Positions 37,093 through 48,564 of a stretch of 64,000 nucleotides of DNA are shown here, one piece after another. Position 1 is the first letter of the stretch; each line of letters opens with the position of its first letter. Under the pieces are notes generated by a model that made no database searches, was not told where the DNA came from, and was given only the letters and a program-made list of their open reading frames with translations. This stretch comes from Eretmocerus hayati (lineage: Eukaryota > Arthropoda > Insecta > Hymenoptera > Aphelinidae): the NCBI GenBank assembly GCA_029851415.1, contig CM056744.1, forward strand, positions 13,895,268 through 13,959,267. The letters run 5' to 3'. The position numbers and the translations under genes were made by a program.

Positions 37093-38565
37093 TTGTACAG
37101 CGGTAGTAAGCATACGTTATCGGAGTCATTGTTCCTGATAGCATATGTATTCGTGATTTCAAAATGTACGAAAGTTCGTTTAGATAGCATCGTGAAAGCG
37201 TTCAAGGAACTCCTGCCTGAGGACAACATTTTCCCAGATAGCGCATTTCAATTTCTGAAAATTCTCAAAAGGTATGCACTAGCAAATGAGCTCACAAGAA
37301 ACTACTACTGCAAGGAATGCAGACTAAGCTTCGGCAATGTGCAACCAAAAGCTACCTGTCTGCACTGTGAATTGGATGTTAGACATGGATGTTTCGACGC
37401 CTTTGATATCAAGAAGCAGATGAAATTCTTATTTGAACAAAGCAATCTCTCCCAGCTACTCTAGCCTCAATCTGGAAGAACTTCGGACTCCATCGCCGAC
37501 ACTGAAGAAAGGTCTGAATACATCAGATGCAACAAAGTATTTGGACAAAAATCCCAACTCGATATCACACTGCATTTCAACACTGATAGACTATCACTCT
37601 TTCATAGTTCGGACTTCGATGTTTGGACACTATACTACACAATCACAGAGCTTCCAGAGTATCCGAGAGAAATGTTTACTATTGTTGCTGCAATTTGGGC
37701 CGACGATGTGAAGCCTGATATGAACACTAATCTCGAGCCTTTCTGCGGGGAGTTGAAAGAGATTCTCCAGGAAGGGATAACTTGGATATGTCCCAAGACC
37801 AAAACAGAACACAAGACTTGTGTCATTGCTTCACTGTTAACCGCGGACAAACCAGCCCTGGCAGCAATTCTCCAGCGAATGCACCACACGTGTGTTTATG
37901 GATGCGAAACGTGTGAAATAGAAATACAGCACAGTGCACAGACACCTGATGGACGTAGAAGGAAGCGAATTCATAAGACCCCCGAAGTGCAGTCCCATGT
38001 ACGGACGAATGAGGGAATACGACGGCAAGCTTTAGCAACCCAAGGGCTATAAAAAACTCCTGCTCAACAAAACCATCGACAAAGACTGAATGTACACGGC
38101 TTGACTGGGCCAACAATCATCACTATGCTCCCTGGTCTTGAGAACATCACATGCACAGGCCCCGAATTTCTCCACGCTCTGCTGTTTGGTGTCTTACATA
38201 CGATTCTGTATTATCAAATATCGCTGAACTTTCCTGGAAGCATCAGAGACCACCTCGATACTATAGATGAAGAAGTAAGCTTGATTCGGCCGCCTAATGT
38301 TTTCCAGAGAATGCCAAAACTAATCAGTGACTACTAATAGACGAAGGGGCACGGACTCTTGGATTGGCCCTTGATCGAATCAATACCAATTCTGGAAAAA
38401 TATCTGCCAGGAGAATATTTTCAGCTTTGGATCTCGTTGGTGACTGGTATTTTCTTTATTAGAAATTTATCTCGTCGACTTCTTCGGACAGTTAGAGCCA
38501 AAGTTACGACAATGAGAGGGATCCTGTGGCACAGAAGTGTGTATCTCATGCACACAGTGTAGAGA
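37093..38565 (+). pseudogene. EnSpm/CACTA-like (Tnp2-type) transposase, decayed
   Basis: Four frame segments line up as one protein. 37093-37464 carries a Cys box (YYCKECRLSFGNVQPKATC). About 37560-38052 carries the region SSDFDVWTLYYTITELPEYP, then AAIWADDVKPDMNTNLEPFC, GITWICPKTKTE and a final Cys pair (CVYGCETCEI). 38101-38337 carries a FLHALLFGVLHTILYY block where the relatives have MHGVLLGV. 38359-38562 carries EKYLPGEYFQLWISLVTGIF. Frameshifts or stops at about 37465, 38053 and 38338 disrupt it. Multi-copy animal proteins with this layout are encoded by EnSpm-type elements; the superfamily name is from memory and moderately certain. The 3' part is duplicated in inverted orientation at 39268-39455. 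Confidence 0.6.
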
Positions 38566-39455
38566 ATCGACGATGTAAATATCGTCAGTCGTTCTCCAGG
38601 CGCATATTGAGCAGCCAAGTATCGGGAACCACTCCCGCCTCATATCGTGATCGAAATAAATGAGAAGTGACTAAGAAAAAAAATTTTCAGTGCACTTGCA
38701 TCGAAAGCCTGTGGTTTCCGCCTCGATACCGGGGGAGAAAATCTCGCATTGCCGCCCAGGGCAGGAAACGACTGAGCATGCGCATCAGACCTCGGGCTGT
38801 GCTCTCGATCTGCTACAACTCATGCTCCGAAGTTTCCTAACCCGTACGGTGGTGCGGGATTTTGCCCCGAAATCGTGTCGGAAACCATAGAATTTCGATG
38901 AAAGTGTACTAAAAAGAACTATACGCACCTCGGGACGAAGGTGCGTGATATACTATTGTCTGGAATTTGGATATTTTACAATCAGTCAAAGAAAAGAGTA
39001 ACTGTTTCGCCCTAGTCTCTCTGCTGGGCTCATGACTTAGACGTCAGAGAGACTTTTCTAAGACAGAGGAATATTGTGGAAAATGATACGTTGGGGACTG
39101 TAGGTGATATCAGCATTGCTTCCGTAATCTTCTTGTGGTCTGCGAAAATCGCAGGCCACCTGGGTATGTAGACCCGAACTAGCGTAGAATGGCATGTTAC
39201 ATACCCAATGCCTTGTTCAAATCACTGTACAGTGAATTCCTTCTCGTCCAGTGGCTATCTATACATTATTAGTCGGCGGGAGTGGTTCCCGATACGACTT
39301 GGCTTTTTAATATGCGCCTACAAAACCACTGACGTTATTCACATCGTCGATTCTCTGTACTGTGTGCATGAGATACACAAGTCGGTGCCACAGAATCCCT
39401 CTCATCATCGTTACTTTGGCTCAAACTGTCCGAAGAAGTCGATGAGAAAAATTTT
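38450..39455. repeat. Inverted duplication of the EnSpm-like 3' region
   Basis: Positions 38450-38638 are matched in reverse complement by 39268-39455 (for example GAGAGGGATCCTGTGGCACA against its near-complement at about 39390). The 630-bp spacer contains another repeat family (38690-38900). This could be the element's own subterminal inverted repeat or a rearrangement of two copies. Confidence 0.7.
38690..38900 (-). repeat. GC-rich repeat, copy 1 (partner at 59050-59275)
   Basis: Read on the minus strand, this matches 59050-59275 over about 200 bp. Shared blocks include CCACCGTAC, GGAGCATG, TGCGCATGCTCA, CCTGGGC and GGCGGAAAC. Identity is perhaps 75-80% by eye. It is much richer in GC than the surroundings and sits between the inverted EnSpm-like arms. 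The class of repeat is unknown. Confidence 0.6.
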
Positions 39456-39997
39456 CCATAATGTATATAGCCACCGGACGAGGAGGAATCCACTATGAAG
39501 TTATTTGGTATTTTCTTTCTTCTCAAGAGAGAAATTCCACGGGCAGAGCTTGCCTAAGTAAAATACTTGCTGCAAATGTTTGGGAGAGATTTAGGAAGTC
39601 ACGTCGAAGTACCCAAAATCGTAGGATGATTATGAGGAAAATATTACTTGACTCGTTGCAACGTTCGTGTCGACTTTTTGTCAGCTGCTACTCAGCGCTT
39701 CAGACTCATTCTACGATGCGGCCCTGAGTATAGGGTGCATATGAGTGCGCATAGAAGCTCTGCGCAGGATGTCAACGAAAGTTTGTATGCTTACATTTTT
39801 TCATGTATATCCACGGTTTCATGAGCTGTTTAATATATTATACTTCCCGCTTCACGTGTTATTGTCTAGAAAAAATTACATTCTCAAAAACTTGGAATAC
39901 TATCTCTACATTGCAAATTTTTTTTCAGTTTTTAAAAATATGCAGTGACAGTAAGGAGACTTGTTGACTTTTGAACCGTTGAGATATTTAAATCGTA

Positions 39998-40225
39998 CAC
40001 TGCAGAAAAAGTTCCGAAAGTCACTGCGCTGAGGGTAGAAAAACGGGTAACCTACCTTGAGCGTAGTGGAATCACTACTTTGATCTTGTAAATTTACAAT
40101 TTTGGTCGGCGATTTCCATAACTGGCGCGATAAAATCACTAGTCAAAATTGTGAATTCACAAGATTGCAGTAGTGAATCCACTACGCTCAGCGTAGTGAC
40201 TCTTTAGGAACTTTCTTTCACAGTG
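39998..40225. mobile_element. 228-bp TA-flanked MITE
   Basis: The element starts CACTGCAGAAAAAGTTCC and ends with the near-complement GGAACTTTCTTTCACAGTG, flanked by TA on both sides (39996-39997 and 40226-40227). The arms match over about 90 bp and include repeated GAGCGTAGTG motifs. It has no coding capacity. Confidence 0.7.
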
Positions 40226-41656
40226 TAAAACTGTAAGACTGTAGCTGAAAATTGAACATTTTGCACTAATAATCGCGCGGGAATTTGTATAGCTGTATGA
40301 TAGTGCGAGAATGTTTACTCGTTATACGAGCGAATCCATTGGGTTTACAAATACTCTTCCATTTATTCAGATACGAAGGGATTGTATCGACCCCCTCACC
40401 TCCTTCCAGGGTTTCCATTTTGCAGTATATTTGAGATGATTCGTCGTCACATTATCGGAAAATTCTGAAAAAATTCTCACAAATTATCCTGAGTGCTGAC
40501 TTTACACGCCATCAATTGAAAAGCATTTACGTTGTTATGAATGTGACAAGAAAAATTGAAAACAAAAATGAAAGAAAATGCCTGTATTTTTCGTCATTTT
40601 TTCACTGAAATAACCTATCAAAAGTATTCTCATTTCCGTATCTTCAACGACAATACTTAAGAACTCAGCGAGTTAATCCATCCAATCGTCATACATTAGC
40701 AATTGCAATTACGAAGCCACGTCAACTGTGAAAGTTGATCGGATGACAGGTAAAATTCGGACAAGCCTCGAAGCCAGCTACATTTTCTCCCTCAGCATCC
40801 GTGCTGATGAACTCAAACAGACTCAAACATCCACAAGCTGTTGGATCACAAAAGAAATTTGAGGGCCCAGGCTAAACTCGTATACTCACAGGAAAAGTTA
40901 TCACATACAGTCGAAAATTACTCGGGTATGATTCCTGATGTTCTTGGTTTCCAAGATTCTCTCAACATAGCACGTGACTTTAATGAACAAGAAATCTCCC
41001 CCACGTTTGAGATGATAGTTGCAAACAATTCGTTTCTACGTAGAAAACTTTGGAAATTTGAATTGGTTACATTGTTTTGCTTCACAATATAATTTTGGGA
41101 TTCTACGGTCATGAGCAAATGATGAAATCCATGAAAACCGGAATAGAGCAGAAAAATTCCATGAAAATCTGTTGTCAAGAATAATTGATGCTATCCCCAA
41201 AGATGATTGAATGTATGACTGAAAAAGAGCGCTGGTTGAGAAAATATAGATTCAGTGCGTTATGGAAAATATGAAGAAGGAATTGAGAAGACACATTTCC
41301 GTCATTTATAGGGAGATTTGCGATTCCAGAGTATATGAGGTTATATTGTACGATCAACTATTTCAAGTGGTTCGATTCGACCAAATTGACCGAATTTGTG
41401 GAGATTTACATTTGCCGAGATCCAAAACCAGTTGTTTAGCGTTTAAGTCTAGGCCTTATTTACGATACCAAAGTTGCAAAATTAAAGACTTTTGACGAAT
41501 TTTGTGGTTTCTTCTACGTCCATATCTCTCGATCATGTCAAATATTATTGCAATCGGGTTGGAATGTTAAAATTATGCGAAACCGTTCGATCAAAAATAT
41601 CGCGCTTGACTCATGTTCTCTCGGTAAGAAGGAACTTAATGAACTTATTTTTTTAC

Positions 41657-41924
41657 CTTGTCAAGATGAAGAAGCCACACGTATGGGTCATAGTGATGGT
41701 AAATATGCTGCTAACCCCAGACAATGATACACATATCGCAAAGAGAGCAGCGCTAAAGTGGAAGGAGGTAATGTAATAGTGGTCCTGCTGCTCGAAAAAT
41801 ATGTAGTCTTCATGGAAGAGGATTAGATGTGTTCTTGAACCATTCGGTGATGGGAATAATGCATCCATGAACAAGGCACTGACTGGCAACACGTTCGATA
41901 AGAGCCAAAAAAACAGCAGATAAG
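41657..41924 (-). CDS. Odorant receptor A, middle exon (membrane segments 3-4)
   Basis: This 268-nt exon has acceptor TTTTCCAG before 41924 and donor GTAAAA after 41657. It encodes AYLLFFWLLSNVLPVSALF, then YIFFEQQDHYYITSFHFSAA, and ends SSIFTITMTHTCGFFILT. That is the conserved extracellular-loop block of 7tm_6 odorant receptors. The paralogous exon at 62626-62893 has exactly the same length and phase. The last codon is split 2+1. The next exon in the receptor order, at 28691, begins with the single nucleotide needed, so the join is in frame. The exon that should precede this one (second membrane segment) can be seen only weakly at about 41940-42030 and contains an in-frame TGA. Confidence 0.8.
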
Positions 41925-42061
41925 CTGGAAAACAACGAATCATTGATTTTGGTTTATGTAACTCTTGTAGAGACATGGTGTTGAACCGATCGATTCCAGT
42001 TCACGGCCATCTTATCAATATGTATTTTTCAGCAACAATGCAGAATCCTGATCATGCTATC

Positions 42062-45000
42062 ATGAAGATAGTTTCTTTCGTGCGGCTCCTGTAAGGCGGC
42101 CGGCTATCATAGTAAGAATAGCTATATAAATGTTCTGTTGTAACTTCATGGAAATTCCTTTGACTATATCTCGCGATACTCGATCTCTTCCGGTTACTCA
42201 AATTCTAGGATGTAGATCATGAAGAGTTAAGAAGATGGGCATTCACGAGAGAGTAAGAATTTTCAGAAAATATCATCATAGAGATCGAAAATGCATAATG
42301 CGGAATCTATTGAAAATCTAATCACTAACAACCTAGACTAGTTAGCGATAAGATTCGCATAAGAATTTAATGAAAGATAACATCCTTCCCATAGATTTTG
42401 GGGCTCAGACTTCAACGGTTGCCGAATGTGGATCAGCCAGTAGATTGCCAAAACAAAATAAAACCTGATGACCAGTGTTGTTCTCTTCAAATATTATAAA
42501 TTTCCTAGGGAATCCATTTTTTGTCAAGAATCAAAACCGCTCCCAGCTCAGTAATTTCACAAGAAAAAGATGAATGAGGAAAAGTTGGTCTCAGATTTTT
42601 TTTTGGATGAGATTTCTCGATTGTATAGGTCAAAATATGAACATCCACGTAAGAAAAATCGAAAAAACTGTTTTGAACTCTGGCACAAATTGAAATTATG
42701 TTTTTGCATTCTCTTTCGCAGAATTTTGTTAACTCTTTCCACCAAAATCGTCATAACTCGGAACAACGTTAGATAACGCGGATTGGTGCATCTGCAAGAT
42801 GAGCGAGAACTTCACCGAAGACCACTCCGAAACTCTGGTTTTCACCTCATCTTGGTTGTAGATGGGAAATTTCGTGAAAACCACCTTACCTTATCCTCCT
42901 CGGAGAAACATTTTAGTTAATTTTCCATAGATACATTATTTCGGGTTTGAAGTTGCGTTCTTCACGGGAAGGAATAATTATCTTCTTTCTTTGATTTTAA
43001 ACTGTTTTTTTGAGTAGCTTTTGAATTCTAGTGACAAGAAACCTCAAAATTCTCTGCGCATGCAAAGGAGTTTTGGATTTCAAATTCATTTTTTTGGAAC
43101 GCTGAGGAAATTTCCTCGAAAATTACCACTTTCATATTATCAAAATTCAAAAACTACTCGAAAAGCAGAATGGAAATATTCCTAAGAATCATAAATACCC
43201 AACTTTTTCATATGAAGAAATTGCTTCTTGAGATCAAAATGGGAAGGTAATTTTTAGGGAATAACCCATACATAACCGGAATAAGATGAAAATCAAAGTT
43301 TCAAAGTGGTTTCTAATAGATTGATGGATAATCGCGCTGTTGAAAATGAGGTGATGTCTGTGAAAGCTCAAACATCCGAGACAACACATGCTCTCCTCTC
43401 GGTTAATTGTTACAAGCTACAGATTTTGGCCGAGCTTTCGTCAAATTTTGTGGGCAAAAGTCTAGTGATCGATCATCCTATCAGTCATATTACTCAGGGA
43501 CGATTTCTTTTATCATAAAAGCTCGATTAACAAACAACAAACACGTAAAATCTCGTTTGCTCCAAACATACATAGTTTGATTGATTGTTCACTTTCTGGG
43601 CAATCGCTTTTTCAAGGGTAAAAATTAGTCTTTTCAGCGTAATGATGAATAAGGGGCCTGATTTTCTAACTTTAGTCCACCCAAACTCCTCAGAACTGTG
43701 TCAATCGACCGAAAAGGCGAGCTTGTCTTATTTTGGGTGTCTTAAATTTCCACAGAGAAATTACCTCATTTTTAAAAGCTTGATTATTACTCTGGATTTC
43801 GATCTTGATCATTTTGGGAAGCTAGTGACAGTTGCACGACTTTCTCGCATGTTATAATCTTGGTATGATCCGTTTCTACTCGGAAAAACTTGAATCTCGA
43901 AATGTAAACATGCAGACTACCTAACCTTTTGGAGCAGAAAGCTCAATGCACGGATGCACGGATGCACGTGTAATACACGCGCATATAATGCACGTGCAGT
44001 GGATTTTAACAACTCTGCTATCGATCGTTGTTTTGAGCTATAACGATTTGAGTGTAATAAGTTACAAAAATTTCGTAAAAAGAGAATTCAAAACATAATC
44101 TTAATCAAAGTAACAAGGTCCAAGAAAATTTTTTCAATTATTGTAAGAAGGAATCTAGGACCAATTTTTCTTTGTTCGCTTGTTTTCTCGGAATTATCCA
44201 TCTGAAATTCGTGATATATCAAATAATGTCATCATACCTGCAAATGCGAAGCTTATAAGATAACCTGCTCTTGAATATCTCAAGACATATCTTACTTCTC
44301 CTTCATCAGAAATATCCTGCCAAACTCTCCGTGTAGACAGATGTAACTTTCTGAACTATGATGAAAAAAAATGACCCCTCAAAAAATCATTTCATAAATC
44401 GTGAGTCAGTGTCTAACATCTTCATTGTTTGGAATGTATTCGCGTTCTGGACATTTTTGAATCATTGAAAAATGTAAGAGTCGCCCAGATAATGAGTTAC
44501 GTTTGTAATACTTCCCTATTCAATACTTCTTTATCGTAATGATATCCTATATGCAAGGATTATATATCATGGACAATTAATGTCATACGCTCTTTGTCAT
44601 CTTTGGTCGATTATGATTCCAAGAAATCAAAATTTTACTCATTTTAGGAATTTGACGAGATGTGGGTGGTTCCATTGGAGAAATGGATTTCAATAACAGC
44701 GGTGTTTGAAGAATCGATTGACTTTCACTCTTATCCGCAGCTGCGCAGCTGCTAATAAGAGCTAGCTCTTATTAGGTAACAGCACCAGTTTTTGCTGGCA
44801 TTTACGGTTTATTTGACAAAATTCCCATAGATCCTGGGGAAATATCTGTAGCCAGTCCATGTGATTTTCATAATTTGTCTAAGGATTGTCACGATCGAGA
44901 CATTTTTGAGGGAATAGATCCACAGTTATTGACACCGTTTAATCGACTTTTCACATCACAGAGCACGTCTTCAAGGTGAAATAATTTGCGAGAGATTCGT

Positions 45001-45327
45001 TCCAAAGGTGGCGGTCAACTTGATATCCTAACAATTGACTTTTCATCATGTCAGAATGGTTCAGAAGGGACAAATTGGGCGTACTCTTCCACAATCAAAA
45101 TACTAATTTCATCCCTTTTAGTAACCGAATTTACATACCCGCGTAGCTTTGGCGTAGGTAATCCAATAACAAATTGAGAATGGAACAAAGCAGCTCAACA
45201 ACATTAGATTTTCCAACATTCTGTCATAATCCGTGCCCCATATTTGGATGAGGTATAAAACCTGGTGCACAAACGACAGGGAAGATTAGAAGCTGGATAG
45301 AGCATACATTTCTCCAGCAGTACTTAC
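42062..45327. other. Intron-type DNA of odorant receptor A; nothing else recognised
   Basis: I see no further receptor exon and no transposon protein. Noted only are G/C-rich TGCACGGA repeats at about 43944-43970 and two adjacent perfect palindromes at 44737-44775. A second N-proximal receptor exon would be expected here, but none could be supported. Confidence 0.4.
44737..44775. repeat. Two adjacent perfect palindromes
   Basis: GCAGCTGCGCAGCTGC (16 bp, 44737-44752) is followed immediately by a 24-bp perfect palindrome centred on GAGCTAGCTC (44752-44775). Both could extrude as short cruciforms; the function, if any, is unknown. Confidence 0.85.
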
Positions 45328-45510
45328 AATTGGTATGATATATGATATGGTCAAAAGTTGAATGCTGAAATGGATCGATTTTCTTGTAGATTCAGGTTGA
45401 TAGGGCCACAGTCCCGTTAATCTTAGAAATAACTCATTATGTCGACCATACAAATTTTCGTCAATATCTATCTCGAAAATATTAAATAGGTTGACCATGA
45501 ACTGATCCAT
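45328..45510 (-). CDS. Odorant receptor A, first exon
   Basis: ATG is at 45508-45510, and the exon ends in a GTAAGT donor after 45328, giving 61 codons in phase 0. It reads MDQFMVNLFNIFEIDIDENL, then LFLRLTGLWPYQ, then IHFSIQLLTISYIIPI. The LWPYQ block before the first membrane segment is characteristic of hymenopteran odorant receptors. I join it to the exons at 41.7 and 28.7 kb because no other receptor exons lie between and all are on the minus strand. An independent orphan exon is also possible. The flank upstream resembles that of the decayed exon at 26.7-27.1 kb. Confidence 0.78.
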
Positions 45511-46620
45511 ATTATCAGAATGATCAATTTATTGATTATTTCCTCTTCATTTGTGAGATTTGGATTCGCAAGATGTCAAAAGTCAACACCGATGAGATCG
45601 TTGGCCAACTGAAAATTCAACTCTTCGACCATGTTACAAGTCACAAGTTTTTATATTTACTAGAGTTCTTTCTGACCAATTTTTCTCCGTATTTCTTCAA
45701 ACCGCTCCATGAATACAAAGGCTTACTTTTAATTCACCAGAAAAAATAGCCTCCCTCCCTCTTCAGAAATTGAAATTTTGGATTATTCATAGACGACGTT
45801 ACAGGAATCTTTCTGGATCTTTTAGATTATTAAGACATCTTTGTATCAAAAATTCTCTTTGTCATAGTGAGCATTTTTTCCTCTATCATAACAAGCTAAA
45901 TATTTTATCATGATCCATTCCCATAGTACATGTTCAATCATACCGTGAGTGGAATTTTCGCGCTTTAAGCTAATTCAAACGCCCATAATTTTAGATGTCT
46001 GTCATATGGCTTAGAATATTAATTCATACCATCCAAGAATTTGGAAATGGTCACGGTATTAATTTTTTTCGTGTTCGCGAAGTATGGTGATGCGAACTTT
46101 TTTCTTTAAGGATTCGGCAAGAGATTCATCTGATCTAAATATATGGAATAATAGGTTTCCAATCTTCTAAAGATTTACGGAATGTGTGGACTCATTTTTT
46201 CGTTAGGGCATATCTCTTCTGCGATGTTTGGTCAATTTTGTTTAGATTCTCAGATTCAGCCTTACCATGCCAAGTTAGTGGACTCTGTTCATTCACTACC
46301 GCGAGCTTGAGACATCGAGAAACGTAATCCTGGCATTCAGGACATTTTCCTGATTAAGATAGGACAAAAGAGGGCAAAATTAAGGTTTTTCGAGTCTTTT
46401 AGTTTTCATCCCTTCTTCTGCTTGCAATCAGGTATTTGGCGTTAGAACCCTAGGTTGATCTATTCCTTGTATCAATAGAGCTTTTTGGGAAATCTTTCAG
46501 ATTTTTCTGACGTGTCTGACGAGTATTCTGGTCGATTTTCCATTGAGAATTGAATTTGAACTACTTGATTTGATCGCGAGAAATTCAAATTTCATTCAGT
46601 GCTTGAATTGGCGTGTGCGA
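45511..46620. other. Intergenic DNA between receptor A and repeats; nothing recognised
   Basis: This is AT-rich DNA with no coding motif. The first 450 bp upstream of the receptor ATG would contain its promoter. Part of it (about 45780-45930) resembles 27500-27660 upstream of the decayed receptor exon, supporting duplication including the 5' flank. Confidence 0.4.
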
Positions 46621-46630
46621 ACAGTTTTAA

Positions 46631-47101
46631 TCAGCACAGTTTGCTGATATTAGTGACATGGGCAGATATCAGATATTTCTGATATCTAACTATGTACCTT
46701 CAAGGCACCTCACAATTTCGGCGAATAAACGACCGAGATGAAATCATATGGAAATAACGGGTTAAATAAAATCTTTCTCGCAAACGCCTGTGCATGAGCC
46801 AATTTCATATATAAGGACGATCAAAATCTCGATCATCAAGCCACTTTGGCTGGGTATCGTTCGCGACTAACCTGACAGATTCCTTCAGTCCCCCTGAAGA
46901 GCCGGATCTGTCGAGGAAAAGCGAAACGCACTAACATAAGCGAGGAGTCCTAAAATTTTTCATTTCTCATCTTATTTTGATGCACCTATCTGAAGTTCCA
47001 TTAAAATCCTTAGAGGTACATACTTATCAGATTATACTTAGATATTGGAAACATGCAGTGATATCTAGCTATATGTCACTATTATCAGCAAATTGTGCTG
47101 A
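46631..47101. mobile_element. 471-bp inverted-repeat element flanked by TTAA
   Basis: The left end TCAGCACAGTTTGCTGATA and right end TATCAGCAAATTGTGCTGA are complementary over about 50 bp and flanked by TTAA (46627-46630 and 47102-47105). The interior holds no open frame. The TTAA target again suggests a piggyBac-type origin, by inference. Confidence 0.65.
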
Positions 47102-47477
47102 TTAAAATAGATCACAGAAGCCAATTCAAGCATTCAATATCATTAAAAATTGTGTGCAGTGCTTTTGTAGATTTTCAAATGTTTCACCGTATGAAGATCT
47201 GTACGGGTTTTCTGGAAGAAACGCTAAGTGAGAGTAAGCGCCGGATCAAACATAGGGGGGGGGGGGGGGCTGTAGGCACAGTATGGTGGGGGCCCTTGTA
47301 AGGGGAGAGATTTTTCTATGATCAAGAAGTATAACCAAATATTCATGGATAGATTAAAGATGTTAGTGTCACCTAATACTATCCTCTTTCCTTAATTAAT
47401 TATTTAATTTAATTCATGCATTACTTTAATTACAAATTCAAAAAAGTATATGGGCTCACTAGCCACTCATAAAATAG

Positions 47478-48293
47478 TCCCGCGAGTATAGTCTAGAGCT
47501 CTTATGATAAGAGGATCCATGGAAACGTGAAAATCGACGAAAAACGCACTATTAGGGATTTGAATCGGAGGTGAAACATTTTACGTCGATTTTGAAATTT
47601 TTTCCTACCCCAAATTTTTCGAAAAACGGCAGCTTTTGAGCTTTTTTGGCCTTTTGAGGGTTTTGTTGTCAGATTTTTGGAATTTTGACCACGTCAATCG
47701 AAAGAACAGAAAATTTTACGCCGAAATGAGTGGTTCAAAAATTTTTCAAAAATTGGTCCAGAGATTTTTACAGCAGTGAAACCGAGACATAGCCCGTGAA
47801 ATGCACGGGAGCACTCAAAAAGCTCATAAAACTCCTAGGCGTGACGATTTGCGGCATTTTTAATGAGGAACAAAGTTATTGCATTTCCCAAAACGAATTC
47901 TTTCCTACCCCGAGTTTTTTGAAAAACGGCAATTTTTTGAATTTTTTGGCCTTTTGAAAGTTTTGTTGACAGATTTTTGGAATTTCAACCACGCCAATCG
48001 AAAGAGCACCACTTATTCATCGTTCAATTCTCTGCTCTTTCGATCCGCGTAGTCAAAATTCCATAATCCGCCAACAAACCCCTCAAAGGGCCAAAAAACT
48101 AAAAAAAGCCGTTTTTTGGAGAACTTGGGGTGGGAGAAAATTTGTTTTGAAAAGTGCAACAAATTTGTTCCCCATCAAAATCGACGTCAAATGCTTCACA
48201 TCAGAGTTGAATCCCTAATACTGCGATTTTTCGTCGATTTTCATGTTTTCATGGATCCCCTTATCATACGAGCTCTAGACGATACTCGCGGGA
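47478..48293. mobile_element. 816-bp fold-back element starting TCCCGCGAGTAT
   Basis: The left arm (47478-about 47740) and right arm (about 48040-48293) are reverse complements starting TCCCGCGAGTATAGTCTAGA. Inside, the left arm is also partly repeated in direct orientation: TTTCCTACCCC with GAAAAACGGCA occurs at about 47605 and 47910. It has no coding capacity and lies just upstream of a SINE. Confidence 0.7.
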
Positions 48294-48420
48294 AAAAGAT
48301 TCAGATTCCTCATGAAAAAGCTACAATTTTTGTTTTTCAAACACTCCGATATCGCTATTCTAATAGTAATGCATAATTGTGCCAATATCCGATTTTTCCC
48401 CCGCTGTGCGACGGAAGAAT

Positions 48421-48560
48421 AGGCGGTTGTGGTCCAGTGGTTAGGACACTTTTGACTTCTGTGAAGAAGGTCCCGGGTAAGGATTTCTGCGGTTTCCATG
48501 CAAAATCGATCGCTTACATTTTCACAAGTGTATCGACTTTCCATAAATCCTCACATCACA
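48421..48560 (+). mobile_element. tRNA-derived SINE, copy 1
   Basis: The head TGGTCCAGTGGTTAGGACAC is a good A box of the tRNA-Glu type. It is followed by an anticodon-arm-like stretch and a degenerate B box (GGTCCCGGGTAAGGAT), then a non-tRNA body containing ATCGACTTTCCATAAAT. A second copy with the same A box and tail lies inverted at 52196-52305. The mutated B box and anticodon arm rule out an active tRNA gene. Confidence 0.7.
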
Positions 48561-48564
48561 CGTA

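Noticed and set aside
46850..46960. CTGAAGA..GCGAAAC string as a further hammerhead-like core
   Set aside because: The first core box is CTGAAGA rather than CTGATGA and the intervening stem does not pair well.
48421..48495. Functional tRNA gene
   Set aside because: The A box is good, but the B box and anticodon arm do not fit a working tRNA, and the copy at 52.3 kb shares the non-tRNA tail, so it is a SINE.
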